Notes: generated by a model not told the origin, from the letters alone. A stretch of DNA of 64,000 bases from Mesorhizobium sp. M8A.F.Ca.ET.218.01.1.1 (GCF_004791165.1 NZ_SRUZ01000011.1:1-64000); one strand, 5' to 3'. Counted from the first letter of the stretch, positions 46,750 to 56,445 are shown. Program-made: numbers and translations.

Positions 46750-48231
46750 TTACACGTGGCCCCCGAATTCGGAACCGCCGTGCAGCGTGCTGCTGGCGAT
46801 GCTGTGCGTGGCGGTGCTGCTGGTGAGGTGCAGGGCGCTCGCCGGCGCATTGTCCAGCGTATAGGCGCGGATGTAGTCGATCTTCATCTCTGCAGGCGTC
46901 GCCAGATGATCGGGAGGCGCGCCGGCAAAGCCGCCGACCGCGAGATCGGCCAGCATGTACATGGGCTTGTTCATGTCGGACGGCGTCGCCGCTTCCGCAA
47001 CCTGCACACCGTCATAGGTCCAGACGAGCTTGTCCGGTGTCCAGAGCAGGCCATAGGTGTGGAAGCCGGCGGTATCCATGGTATTCACCGTCGACGAGAC
47101 CTTGGTGTGCGTTCCCGTTTCATTCGAGTGCGCCGTCATGATCAACGAGTTCGGGTCCTGCCCGCGCGTTTCCACGACATCCAGCTCCGGCGGCCACGAA
47201 CCGTCTTCCGGCAGCAGCCAGAAGGCTGGCCAGGCGCCGGCGTTCTCGGGCAGGTCGGCCCGCATTTCGAAATAGCCGTAGGTTTGGGAGAAGGTGTCAT
47301 GCGTGGTGATGATGCCTGACGTGTATTCGTAGTTGTTGATCAGCGGCTTGATGTCGGCCGGCGCCTGCGCGGCGGTGATGGTCAGCACGCCGTTGTTCAC
47401 GCTGAACGGGTGGACGGAGCTCGTCGGCGCGTAATTGGCGTCGATGTACCATTGCAACTCGCCATTGTTGGTCAACGTGCTGCCGTTGGGCGCTCCCCAC
47501 GAGAAATTGGTATCCCATGTGCCGCCCTGGTCGTTGTGAAGATTGAGCGAGTTGAACTCGTCGCTGAACGACAGCTTCATTGCCGACATGTCGATCGGCA
47601 GTTCGAACTGGCCGGGCTGCATCTTGTCGATGGTCGTGTCCTTGAACTCGAGAATCTCACCGGATCCCAAATTCAACAGCACGTTCGATCCCGCCTGGAT
47701 CATGTTGGAATGGATGGCGTCGAACGACGTGAACCCATAGCCATTGAGGCGGACCGTGTCGGTGGCGGCAAAATTCGCGATCAGGTCGCTTCCATTGCCC
47801 TTCGAGACGATGAACGTGTCGTAACCGCCGCCGCCGTCGATCAGCACATCGTTTCCCGCGCCGCCGTCCAGGGTCTGGTGTCCGACCGTGGCGGTGATGA
47901 TGTTGTCCAACCCATTTCCGAAGGCATAGTTGTTGGCGTGTGTGACGATGAGGTTCTCGACATTGTCGGGGAGCTTGTAGCTCATCCATGTGCTGATCGT
48001 GTCGATGCCTGCGCCAGCCGCCTCCGCCACCTTGTTGCCGGCCCCATAGAGGTAATAGATGTCGTCACCCGTGCCACCATGCATGGTGACGTTGACATTG
48101 CCTGCGCCATAGAAGGAGTCATTTCCGGTGCTGCCGTACAAGTCCGGCCCGGATCCCGCCGCCGAGTACCAATGGTTGGAAGCGCCGCTATAGGGAAGAG
48201 GAACGCCCACGGCGTTGACGAAGAAGCTCAT
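46750..48231 (-). CDS. Secreted GH16 glycanase with RTX-like calcium repeats
   Basis: A 493-residue exported glycoside hydrolase. No Sec signal; N-terminal glycine-rich RTX-like nonapeptides (LYGSTGNDSFYGAG around residue 30, GGTGDDIYYLYGAG, LDGGAGNDVLIDGGGGYD near 127). From about residue 225 to 470 is a GH16 domain with the catalytic motif ELDVVE (about residues 349-354). The C-terminal tail (STATHSIASSTLHGGSE...) is the likely type I secretion signal. Related to ExsH/PlyA-type exopolysaccharide glycanases; the polymer is unknown. First gene of the operon with its own exporter. Confidence 0.9.
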   Translation of the reverse strand: MSFFVNAVGVPLPYSGASNHWYSAAGSGPDLYGSTGNDSFYGAGNVNVTMHGGTGDDIYYLYGAGNKVAEAAGAGIDTISTWMSYKLPDNVENLIVTHANNYAFGNGLDNIITATVGHQTLDGGAGNDVLIDGGGGYDTFIVSKGNGSDLIANFAATDTVRLNGYGFTSFDAIHSNMIQAGSNVLLNLGSGEILEFKDTTIDKMQPGQFELPIDMSAMKLSFSDEFNSLNLHNDQGGTWDTNFSWGAPNGSTLTNNGELQWYIDANYAPTSSVHPFSVNNGVLTITAAQAPADIKPLINNYEYTSGIITTHDTFSQTYGYFEMRADLPENAGAWPAFWLLPEDGSWPPELDVVETRGQDPNSLIMTAHSNETGTHTKVSSTVNTMDTAGFHTYGLLWTPDKLVWTYDGVQVAEAATPSDMNKPMYMLADLAVGGFAGAPPDHLATPAEMKIDYIRAYTLDNAPASALHLTSSTATHSIASSTLHGGSEFGGHV

Positions 48232-48499
48232 CGGATAAACCCTTCTCGTGATGCCTGGCCAGTTCGCATCGTTCGATTCCCGCAGGCCGCATCCGGACCA
48301 ACGTTGCCTTGCACGATATCGTTCCAGGAATTTGCCACATAGTCTGTCATAGCATCGACCATTCGGTGACATTTTCTGAGCGGACAGCACAACAGACCAA
48401 CATAAAGTCTATGGACCGTAATCACGCGGGCGAAATATTTAATAAAAATTTCATGATGTGCAGAAGTCTACTTGCGGCCCGCCTGATTCAGGTCCGCGG

Positions 48500-48655
48500 A
48501 TGAAGCTCTGCTTTTTGGCGAGCCCATACAATTGCCGCTCCGGGAACGAGGTCGAGCAAGGCTGGCGCTTCCACGTCGCCGATCTCGGCGACCGCCGCAT
48601 CGATGGCGAACCACGCTTTTTGATTACCCGACTATCTCGGCATACTCGTCGATGA
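48500..48655 (+). pseudogene. Possible remnant of a CorC-HlyC C-terminal domain
   Basis: A 51-residue open frame reads NEVEQGWRFHVADLGDRRID in its middle. It aligns with the C-terminal domain of the CNNM protein at 42182 (CVDAQGWRFEVVDLDGRRID), including the WRF-V-DL and RRID residues. The rest of the CorC domain is absent. It is probably a decayed fragment, not a gene of its own. Confidence 0.4.
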
Positions 48656-48914
48656 CGAGAAACGCCTTGTGGACCCTCTCGGGATCCAGGCGCTCATCGA
48701 CGACCAGATAATGGAAATCCCTGAAGATGCCGATGATGCTTTGCGCGCCGCGAATCTGGCGGCGTGCCTCGAAGGCCGCGCCGCCCGTGCTGGCATATCC
48801 CGCCGACCAGTCGACCTGGCCCTCGCCGACGATGAGGCCGACGGCGACGTGGCCACGCGTCGGGGACTGATCGTCCCATCCGCTCCAAGCTATCAACGCT
48901 TCATGCGCCTTCAT
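48624..48914 (-). CDS. Small hypothetical protein
   Basis: About 96 residues from the ATG at 48914 (MKAHEALIAWSGWDDQSPTR, after GCGAGGCG). It contains VAVGLIVGEGQVDWSAGYAS and FHYLVVDERLDPERVHKAFL, a plausible small fold, but I do not recognise a family. A longer frame starting at 48983 is possible. It ends inside the CorC remnant on the other strand. Moderate doubt that it is expressed. Confidence 0.42.
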   Translation of the reverse strand: MKAHEALIAWSGWDDQSPTRGHVAVGLIVGEGQVDWSAGYASTGGAAFEARRQIRGAQSIIGIFRDFHYLVVDERLDPERVHKAFLVIDEYAEIVG

Positions 48915-49285
48915 GTCATCGCCTCGCGGCATAAGCATAGGACGCTGGCTTGATGGCTTCAAACGCAAATGAGGGATTTGCAAATTTCAGGCTGAGCACT
49001 GCCGGGAGCGGTCCACCGCCGGTCCTGGAAACCATGCCGCGCCCGTTGCGCCCGGCAGTTTCGCCGCCATCCAGCCACACAAGGAATTACTTATATATAC
49101 TGCTTATATGCAGAAAATCTAATGTTGCGTTGAAGTAACGGCAGAAAAAAATCAGTAACGAACGCATCAACTGCGAGACAGGAATCAAACCCGGAGTTAA
49201 CCTATTGCCGGTTTGGTTCGGCGCGAGCCACCCGAACCGCGACATTCGGCATGGCAGGCAGCAGAGTTTCGAGCGGGGCAGACTG
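48915..49285 (+). other. Autotransporter upstream region
   Basis: An unusually AT-rich patch (about 49082-49155, with TTATATATACTGCTTATATG) lies 130-200 bp before the start of the autotransporter, which suits a promoter or nucleoid-protein site. No specific operator is visible. No gene is seen between 48984 and 49285. Confidence 0.45.
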
Positions 49286-52200
49286 ATGAAGGCGAACGGC
49301 GGCGCGCTTCGGCGCATTTGGGACGGCACGCTCCTTGCGGGTGTGAACGGCGCGGCGGTCGCCTGCCTGTTTCCAGGGATGGCATCGGCGGCGCAATACG
49401 ACGTCGCCAGCCTGGGCGAACTCAACAATGCCCTGGCCACGATCACTTCGACGGGTGACCCAACGCCCGTTATCGTCCTGAGGTCCGACATCACGACCAG
49501 CATCAACGTCCTGACTTCGACCAGCCCGCTGACGATCGACACGAATGGATACACGCTGACGGCTCCTCAATTCAGCGGTGGACAAGCGGTGATCGTGACC
49601 GGAACCGGCAATGTTGTCGGACTGAGTAACGTGGCCGGGCTTGTGGTTAATAATGGGGCTAACGTCACCAATGAGGTATCGGTTGAAGGCGCCTCATTCA
49701 GCACTCCGGGCACCACCGGACAAATTGGCGCGAGCGTCATGAACAATTCGACGCTTGCCAACAGCGGCAGCATCGTAGGCGGCAACGGCACCACGGCTGG
49801 CGGTCCAGGTGTGCAAGTGAGCTCCGGTGGCCAGTTGATAAACAACGCGGGCGGCACCATTCAGGGAGGTAGCGGTAGCCAAGGACCGGGAGGCATCGGC
49901 GTTGCGATTGGGAGTCCCGCCGGCGCGCAGACAAAGCTCACCAACAACGGTACCATCCTGGGTGGCGAGGGTACGACCAGCGGTGGCATCGGCGTAGTGG
50001 TGCGCACCAGTAATGTCGGGACGATTATCAACACCGGCAAAATCCAGGGCGGCACCGGGGCGGCCGCAATCATGACCAACAGCGTCGCGGGGTCGCTCAG
50101 CATCGTCAACAGCGGCACCGTTAGCGGCGGCGCGGGCGCCAATGCCATTTCTCTTATCGCAGGCTCGACAGGGAGCCTTAAGCTTGAACTTCAGGCCGGT
50201 TCGGTGATCGTCGGCAATGTCGTGGGCGGAAGTGGAGCCAATGACGTCCTCACCCTCGGCGGCGACAACTCCGCGGTCCTCGACGGCATGATCGGCGATA
50301 CCGGCCAGTACCGGAACTTCGACGTACTCGAAAAGACCGGCGCCGGCACCTGGGCGCTGACCGCAGACAACACCGCCACGCAAGCCTGGACGATCTCGCA
50401 GGGAATGCTTCAGATCGGCAATGGCGGTACGACCGGCAGCATTCTTGGCAATGTCACCAACAACGGCACGCTGGCCTTCGACCGCTCCGACACCTACACC
50501 TATGCCGGCGTCATCTCCGGCAGCGGCGCGGTGAGCCAGATCGGCACCGGCACGACGGTGCTCACCGGTGCCAACACCTATAGCGGTGGAACCACGATCT
50601 CCGCCGGCCCGCTCTCGGTCTCCGCCGACAACAATCTCGGCGATGCTTCCGGCGGCCTGACCTTCAATGGCGGCGTGCTGCAGGTGACCGGAACCGCCTT
50701 CACCGGCACCGACCGCACCATCACCTTGGGGTTGCTGGGCGGCAGCTTCGACATCGCCGACGCCGGTAACGCTTTCACCGCCAGCCAGGCGGTCACCGGC
50801 AGCGGCGCGCTGACCAAGCTTGGCGCCGGCACGCTGATCCTGACCGGCGACAGCAACTACGGCGGCGGCACGACGATCTCGGCCGGCACGCTGCAGCTCG
50901 GCAATGGCGGCACATCAGGTTCAATCACCGGCAACGTCGCCAACAATGGAACCTTGGCCTTCGACCGCTCGGACACCTATACCTTTGCCGGCACGATTTC
51001 AGGCAACGGCGCAGCGATCCAGCAGGGTTCGGGCACAACGATCCTGACGGCCGACAGCAACTACACCGGCGGCACGACGATCTCCGCCGGCACGCTGCAG
51101 CTCGGCAATGGCGGCCTGTCGGGTTCGATAACTGGCAACATCACCAACAACGGCACCCTCGTCTTCGACCGCTCCAACGGCTTGGTTCTTGCCGGCGTCA
51201 TCTCGGGCAGCGGCGGCGTGATCCAACAGGGTTCGAGCACCACCGCCCTGACCGGCGACAACACGTACAACGGCGGCACGACGATCTCGGCCGGCACCTT
51301 GCAACTCGGCAATCGCGGCACATCCGGTTCGATAACAGGCGACGTCACCAACAACGGCACGCTCGTCTTCTACCGCACGGATAGCTATACCTTTGCCGGC
51401 ACCATTTCCGGCAGCGGAGCGGTGAACCAGTTGGGGTCCGGCACCACGATCCTGACCGCCGACAACACCTATGCCGGCGTCACGACGATCTCGGCCGGCA
51501 CGCTGCAGCTCGGCAATGGCGGCACGTCAGGCTCGATAGCAGGTAATGTCATCGACAACGGGACGCTTGCCTTCGATCGTTCCGATGCAGTGACCTTTGC
51601 CGGCGTCATCTCCGGCAGCGGCGCGGTGAGCCAGATCGGCACCGGCACCACGATCCTGACCGCCGACAACACCTATGCCGGCGTGACGACGATCGCGGCC
51701 GGCACGCTGCAGCTTGGCAATGGCGGCACGTCAGGCTCGATAGCAGGCAACGTGACCAACAACGGCACCCTCATCATCGACCGCTCCAACGGCGTGACCC
51801 TCGCCGGCGCGATATCCGGCAGCGGCTCAGTTGTGCAGCAGGGCGCCGGCAGCACGACGCTCGCCGGTACGAACAGCTACGGCGGCGGCACGACGATCTC
51901 CGCCGGCACGCTGATCGGCCAGGCAACGAGCTTCGGCACCGGCAACATCCTGAACGACGCCGCGCTCGTCTTCGACCAGCCGGCGAACGCCACCTTTGCC
52001 TCCATCATCGAAGGCAGCGGCACGCTCACCAAGCGGGGCGCCGGCAATCTCGATCTCACCGGCATCAATACGCTGAACGGCGCGACCACGATCGAGGCCG
52101 GCAAGCTCTCGGTCAATGGCTCCCTTGCCAACTCGGCCGTCACCATTCTCGGGGGCGGAGCGCTTGGCGGTAACGGCACCGTGGGATCGACGACACTCCA

Positions 52201-53599
52201 GGCCGGCGGCGTCATCGCGCCCGGCAATTCCATCGGCCTGCTGACCATCCAGGGCAATTTCGTCGGCGCGGGCGGCACGGTCGAGATCGAGGCTATTCTC
52301 GATGGCGACGCCTCTTCCACCGACAAGCTCGTCATCACCGGCAACACCTCGGGCACCGCCAACGTCAAGGTGATTGGCCTCGGCGGTGGTGGCGCGCAGA
52401 CCGTCGACGGCATCAAGATCATCGATGTCGGCGGCACGTCGGCCGGTACCTTCAACCTTTTGGGCGATTACGTCTTCCAGGGCGACCAGGCCGTGGTGGC
52501 CGGCGCCTATGCCTACCGCATGTATCAGAACGGCATTTCCACGCCGGCCGACGGCGACTGGTACCTGCGCTCCGCGCTGATCAATCCCGTCGATCCCGGC
52601 GGCCCGACGTCGCCGCTCTACGCTCCCAGCGTGCCGGTCTACGAGGCCTATGCCGGCGTGCTGCAGAGTTTCAACCAGCTCGGAACGCTGCAGCAGCGCG
52701 CAGGCAACCGCTCATGGACCGGAGCGGCGCAACCCGATGCGGACGACCGCGTCGAGGGTGGCAGTCCGATCTGGGGCCGCATCGAAGCCGCCCACAAAAA
52801 GTTCGACCCCGGCACGTCCACGACCGGCACCGACTACGACGCGGATCTGTGGAGAGTGCAGGCGGGCCTCGACGGCCAGCTCGCGCAAATGGCCTCCGGC
52901 GTCCTGATCGGTGGCGTGACCGTTCATTACGGTACGGTGAAGTCGGATATCTCCTCGGCTTTCGGCCTCGGCTCGATCGACACGACAGGCTACGGCTTCG
53001 GCGGCACGCTGACTTGGTACGGCAACAGCGGCTTCTATGTCGACGCGCAGGCCGAACTGACCTGGTTCGACAGCGACCTGTCCTCCGCCACGCTCGGCAA
53101 AAGGCTGGTCAAGGGTAATAACGGCTTCGGCTATGGCCTCGGTATCGAAGCCGGGCAGAAGATCGGTCTCCAGGGCAACTGGTCGCTGACGCCGCAGGCG
53201 CAGCTCAGCTATTCCTCGGTCGATTTCGACAGCTTTACCGACCCCTACGGCGCCGTCGTCGCCAATGGCGGCAGCGACAGCCTGATCGGCAGGCTCGGCC
53301 TGTCGGCGGACTATGAAAGCCGATGGAAGGACAAGACGGGCAAAACGAGCCGCTCGCATGTCTACGGCATCGGCAATCTTTATTACGACTTCCTCGACGG
53401 CTCCGATGTCGATGTCTCGGGCACCGTGTTCAGCAGCAAGTCGCGGCAGCTGTCGGGCGGGCTCGGTCTCGGCGGCTCGCTGAGCTGGGCCGATGACCGT
53501 TATTCCGTCAATGGCGAGGTCTTGGCACGCACCAGCCTGGAAGACTTCGGCGACAGCCGCTCCATCGGCGGCACGGTCGGCTTCAAGGTCAAGTGGTAA
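49286..53599 (+). CDS. Autotransporter with repeated beta-strand passenger
   Basis: A 1437-residue type V secretion protein. Start at 49286 gives a signal peptide (GTLLAGVNGAAVACLFPGMA-SAA). The passenger (about 35-1130) carries autotransporter-associated beta-strand repeats of the form GTTILTADNTYxGxTTISAG, then TLQLGNGG and NNGTLxFDRS. Five consecutive units have an exact 204-bp period (phase marks 50882, 51086, 51290, 51494, 51698). The C-terminal beta-barrel (about 1158-1437) ends in GGTVGFKVKW, the outer-membrane targeting end. No passenger enzyme motif is seen, so adhesion or surface display is inferred. A TTG at 49205 is the alternative start. Confidence 0.92.
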   Translation: MKANGGALRRIWDGTLLAGVNGAAVACLFPGMASAAQYDVASLGELNNALATITSTGDPTPVIVLRSDITTSINVLTSTSPLTIDTNGYTLTAPQFSGGQAVIVTGTGNVVGLSNVAGLVVNNGANVTNEVSVEGASFSTPGTTGQIGASVMNNSTLANSGSIVGGNGTTAGGPGVQVSSGGQLINNAGGTIQGGSGSQGPGGIGVAIGSPAGAQTKLTNNGTILGGEGTTSGGIGVVVRTSNVGTIINTGKIQGGTGAAAIMTNSVAGSLSIVNSGTVSGGAGANAISLIAGSTGSLKLELQAGSVIVGNVVGGSGANDVLTLGGDNSAVLDGMIGDTGQYRNFDVLEKTGAGTWALTADNTATQAWTISQGMLQIGNGGTTGSILGNVTNNGTLAFDRSDTYTYAGVISGSGAVSQIGTGTTVLTGANTYSGGTTISAGPLSVSADNNLGDASGGLTFNGGVLQVTGTAFTGTDRTITLGLLGGSFDIADAGNAFTASQAVTGSGALTKLGAGTLILTGDSNYGGGTTISAGTLQLGNGGTSGSITGNVANNGTLAFDRSDTYTFAGTISGNGAAIQQGSGTTILTADSNYTGGTTISAGTLQLGNGGLSGSITGNITNNGTLVFDRSNGLVLAGVISGSGGVIQQGSSTTALTGDNTYNGGTTISAGTLQLGNRGTSGSITGDVTNNGTLVFYRTDSYTFAGTISGSGAVNQLGSGTTILTADNTYAGVTTISAGTLQLGNGGTSGSIAGNVIDNGTLAFDRSDAVTFAGVISGSGAVSQIGTGTTILTADNTYAGVTTIAAGTLQLGNGGTSGSIAGNVTNNGTLIIDRSNGVTLAGAISGSGSVVQQGAGSTTLAGTNSYGGGTTISAGTLIGQATSFGTGNILNDAALVFDQPANATFASIIEGSGTLTKRGAGNLDLTGINTLNGATTIEAGKLSVNGSLANSAVTILGGGALGGNGTVGSTTLQAGGVIAPGNSIGLLTIQGNFVGAGGTVEIEAILDGDASSTDKLVITGNTSGTANVKVIGLGGGGAQTVDGIKIIDVGGTSAGTFNLLGDYVFQGDQAVVAGAYAYRMYQNGISTPADGDWYLRSALINPVDPGGPTSPLYAPSVPVYEAYAGVLQSFNQLGTLQQRAGNRSWTGAAQPDADDRVEGGSPIWGRIEAAHKKFDPGTSTTGTDYDADLWRVQAGLDGQLAQMASGVLIGGVTVHYGTVKSDISSAFGLGSIDTTGYGFGGTLTWYGNSGFYVDAQAELTWFDSDLSSATLGKRLVKGNNGFGYGLGIEAGQKIGLQGNWSLTPQAQLSYSSVDFDSFTDPYGAVVANGGSDSLIGRLGLSADYESRWKDKTGKTSRSHVYGIGNLYYDFLDGSDVDVSGTVFSSKSRQLSGGLGLGGSLSWADDRYSVNGEVLARTSLEDFGDSRSIGGTVGFKVKW
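50882..51901 (+). repeat. Five tandem 204-bp units inside the autotransporter
   Basis: Each unit encodes 68 residues and is highly similar at DNA level, as shown by GCCGGCAC at 50882, 51086, 51290, 51494 and 51698. Less similar units precede (about 50330-50880) and follow. Unequal crossing-over could change the copy number. Confidence 0.9.
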
Positions 53600-53669
53600 G
53601 TCGAGCCAGGCGCGCTTTCCCCGGGAGACGGGCAGCGCGCCTGGTGTGAGCCCGGCGGCAAACCTGCCC

Positions 53670-54596
53670 TCAGACCGCGGCTTCGATCGGCTCGGCAAGC
53701 CTTGGATTGGAACGCGCCGCGATCAGGCAACTGGCCACGATGAGGCCCGCTCCCGCCAGCGTGGTCCAGGTCACCGCCTCGTCGAAGAAGAACCAGCCAA
53801 GCGCGATCGCCCAGATGAAGGCCGAGTACTCCGTCGGGATCAGATATTGCGCTTCGGCACGCGCGTAGGCCCAGCTCATCAGGAACTGGCCGGCGAGCGA
53901 CAGCGCCGTCACCCCGGCGAGCGGAAGCCAGAGCTCGCCCGGCAGGGCAATGGCGAGCCAGGGCGCCGCGAGACCGAGCATGACCGCCACGCACAGGTTC
54001 TGGAACAGCATGATCTCGATCGGCTTGGCCACCAGCGCCTGCTGCCGCGCAAGGATCAGATTGTAGGCGTAGAACACCGTCGATACCAGCACCGCCGCCG
54101 TGCCGAGCAAGGCATCCCTGGCATGGTTCGCCTGCCCGAACTGGCCGCTCACGATGATCGCGACGCCCGCTATGCCGGCCAGCGAGGCCCAGATCGCCTG
54201 CCGCTGTATGCGCTCGCCGAGCAGCAAGGCGGCAAGCAGCAAGGCAAACAGCGGCGCGACGAAACTGAGCCCGATCGCCTCCGCCAGTGGCAGGCGGGCG
54301 AGCCCCCAGAAGAAGGAGAGCAAGACAAAGCCGACGACCGCGGCACGCAGCGCATGCAGCCTGAGCACGGGAAGCGCGGGCAGCCTGCGTGGCCCCATCG
54401 ACCAGCCTGTGCCCGCAACCACGGTTGCCAGCATGCTGCGCCACAGCACCGTGTTGTAGACGCCTACCGCGATGACCAGGACCTTCATGGCCGCGTCCAT
54501 CCCCGACAGCAGGAAGATGCCTAGAGCGCAGACAAGCACCGGGACCATGGGAGAAACGGCGCCTGCCAGGCTAGATGACTTCACGAGGCCCCTCAT
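53670..54596 (-). CDS. EamA/DMT-family transporter
   Basis: A 308-residue membrane protein with ten predicted helices in two EamA repeats. The first runs from VLVCALGIFLLSGMDAAMKV, and GLSFVAPLFALLLAALLLGE is the end of repeat one. FLMSWAYARAEAQYLIPTEY, then SAFIWAIALGWFFFDE, marks repeat two. Likely metabolite export (RhaT/YdcZ-like superfamily); substrate unknown. Start at 54596 lacks a clear ribosome site; an in-frame ATG at 54548 (MVPVLVCALG) is an alternative. Confidence 0.88.
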   Translation of the reverse strand: MRGLVKSSSLAGAVSPMVPVLVCALGIFLLSGMDAAMKVLVIAVGVYNTVLWRSMLATVVAGTGWSMGPRRLPALPVLRLHALRAAVVGFVLLSFFWGLARLPLAEAIGLSFVAPLFALLLAALLLGERIQRQAIWASLAGIAGVAIIVSGQFGQANHARDALLGTAAVLVSTVFYAYNLILARQQALVAKPIEIMLFQNLCVAVMLGLAAPWLAIALPGELWLPLAGVTALSLAGQFLMSWAYARAEAQYLIPTEYSAFIWAIALGWFFFDEAVTWTTLAGAGLIVASCLIAARSNPRLAEPIEAAV

Positions 54597-54772
54597 GTGA
54601 TGGATCGCAGCCGGATATATCAGGGCGGACCGGCGGGGCCAGATGGCAGCCTCGCCGATATGGCGGTCCAACACGCGTTCGAGATCCGGGATTCGAAGTT
54701 TCTCCCGCGCCTGTCGATTTCACCATGGCCCGTTCGTCATATGATTGAACCAACCCAACCAAGGAGAAGACC

Positions 54773-55177
54773 ATGCGGTTCATGATGCTGATGATCCCCG
54801 GCGGCTACGCGGAGGCGGCGCCCGATGTCATGCCCAGCGCCGAGGCGGTGGAAGGGATGATGAAGTACAATCACGAGCTGAAGAAAGCCGGCGTGCTTCT
54901 GACGCTCGACGGCCTGCATCCGCCGTCCGCCGGGGCGCGGGTCAGCTACAAGGGTGGCAAGCCTCTGGTCGTCGACGGCCCCTTCGCCGAGGTCAAGGAA
55001 GTGCTGGGCGGCTATTGGGTGATCGACGTGCGCTCACGCGACGAGGCCATCGAATGGGCCCGCCGCTGCCCCGCTGGAGAAAATGACGTGATCGAAATCC
55101 GCCAGGTCTTTGAAATGAGCGAATTTCCCGAGGACGTCCAGAAGGTGGCGGATCGTCTCGGCAGGATCAAGGATTGA
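54773..55177 (+). CDS. YCII-related (DGPF-domain) protein
   Basis: A 134-residue protein of the YCII/DGPF family. The name-giving motif is VVDGPFAEVKEVLGGYWVID near residues 62-81, preceded by MRFMMLMIPGGYAE. These small dimeric proteins are nearly always next to an ECF42-type sigma factor, as here, and are thought to be its target or partner. The stop overlaps the start of the sigma gene (TTGA). A small-molecule or peroxide role is only inferred. Confidence 0.92.
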   Translation: MRFMMLMIPGGYAEAAPDVMPSAEAVEGMMKYNHELKKAGVLLTLDGLHPPSAGARVSYKGGKPLVVDGPFAEVKEVLGGYWVIDVRSRDEAIEWARRCPAGENDVIEIRQVFEMSEFPEDVQKVADRLGRIKD

Positions 55178-56445
55178 TCGCCAACAGAACCATCGAGGCC
55201 GTCTGGCGGATCGAGCAGCCGAAGCTCACCGGCAGATTGGCACGCACCCTCAGGGATGTCGGGCTGGCCGAGGAAATCGCGCAGGACGCCTTCGTGCTGG
55301 CGCTGGAGCGCTGGCCTCGCGACGGCATCCCGCGCAATCCGGCCGCCTGGTTGACGCAGGTCGCCAGGAACCGGGCGCTCGACCGGCTGCGCCGCACCAC
55401 CATGATCGACGGCAAGCATCGCACGCTCGCCATCGACCTCGCCGAGCTGGAGCGCGAGATGCCCGACATCGAGACGGCGCTCGACGAGGATATCGACGAC
55501 GACCTCTTGCGGCTGATATTCACCGCTTGCCATCCCGTCCTGCCCGCCGAGCAGCGCGCCGCGCTGGCGCTGCGACTCCTTGGCGGGCTGTCGACGCCGG
55601 AGATCGCCCGCGCCTTCCTGGTGCCCGAAGCCACCGCTGCCCAGCGCATCGTGCGCGCCAAGCGAACCCTTCGCGATGCCGCCATCCCGTTCGAGACGCC
55701 GCGCGCGGAAGAGCGCCGCGAGCGCCTCGCCGCAGTGCTGGAGGTGGTCTATCTCATCTTCAACGAGGGCTATGTGGCGACCGCCGGACCGGACTGGCTG
55801 CGCGCCGATCTCTGCGCCGAGGCGCTGCGCCTCGGCCGCTCGCTGGCGGCGCTGATGCCCGACGAGCCCGAGGTGCGGGGGCTGGTGTCGCTGATGGAGC
55901 TCAACGCCTCCCGCTTCGCGGCCCGCACCGGCAAAGCGGGCGATCCGATCCTGCTGCTCGACCAGGACCGCGGCCGCTGGGACTGGTCGCTCATCCGGAG
56001 CGGCCTCGACGGCCTGAATCGCGCCATGGTCCTGACCTCGGCGCCCGGCCCCTATCTGCTGCAGGCGATGATCGCGGCCTGCCACGCCCGCGCGGTCACC
56101 GCCGCCGACACCGACTGGATCGCGATATCGGCCTATTACCAGGCGCTTGCCTTGGCGGCCCCCTCGCCCATCGTCGAGATCAACCGGGCCGTGGCCGTCG
56201 GCATGGCGTTCGGTCCGGCGCAAGGCCTCGCCATCGTCGAGGCGCTGAAGGACGAGCCGCGCCTGAAGGACTCGCATCTCCTGCCCACGGTGCGCGGCGA
56301 TTTCCTGGAGAAGCTCGGCCATCGGGCGGAAGCCAGCGCCGCGTTCCGCCACGCCGCCCAATTGACCGGCAATGACAGAGAGCGCGCGCTGTTGCTGGCC
56401 CGTGCCACCCTCAATGAGCGTCCGGCGGCGGCGCCTTCGGCGTGA
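55174..56445 (+). CDS. ECF42-type RNA polymerase sigma factor with C-terminal extension
   Basis: A 423-residue sigma factor. Sigma-2 and sigma-4 regions occupy the first 180 residues (AEEIAQDAFVLALERWPRDG, WLTQVARNRALDRLRR, LALRLLGGLSTPEIARAFLV). A long C-terminal TPR-like extension (residues 190-423) replaces anti-sigma control in this group. It begins at a TTG (55174) that overlaps the YCII stop, so the two are coupled. Regulation in this family depends on the C-terminal part rather than an anti-sigma factor; no anti-sigma gene is visible. It overlaps the convergent emrB-like gene by 35 bp at the 3' end. Confidence 0.93.
   Translation: MIANRTIEAVWRIEQPKLTGRLARTLRDVGLAEEIAQDAFVLALERWPRDGIPRNPAAWLTQVARNRALDRLRRTTMIDGKHRTLAIDLAELEREMPDIETALDEDIDDDLLRLIFTACHPVLPAEQRAALALRLLGGLSTPEIARAFLVPEATAAQRIVRAKRTLRDAAIPFETPRAEERRERLAAVLEVVYLIFNEGYVATAGPDWLRADLCAEALRLGRSLAALMPDEPEVRGLVSLMELNASRFAARTGKAGDPILLLDQDRGRWDWSLIRSGLDGLNRAMVLTSAPGPYLLQAMIAACHARAVTAADTDWIAISAYYQALALAAPSPIVEINRAVAVGMAFGPAQGLAIVEALKDEPRLKDSHLLPTVRGDFLEKLGHRAEASAAFRHAAQLTGNDRERALLLARATLNERPAAAPSA

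Noticed and set aside
46750-48231. RTX repeats considered as a toxin
   Set aside because: The C-terminal part is a GH16 domain with ELDVVE, so it is a glycanase; no toxin domain is present.
50882-51901. Regularly spaced repeats considered as a CRISPR array
   Set aside because: The 204-bp period is a multiple of three within an open frame and encodes autotransporter beta-strand repeats.
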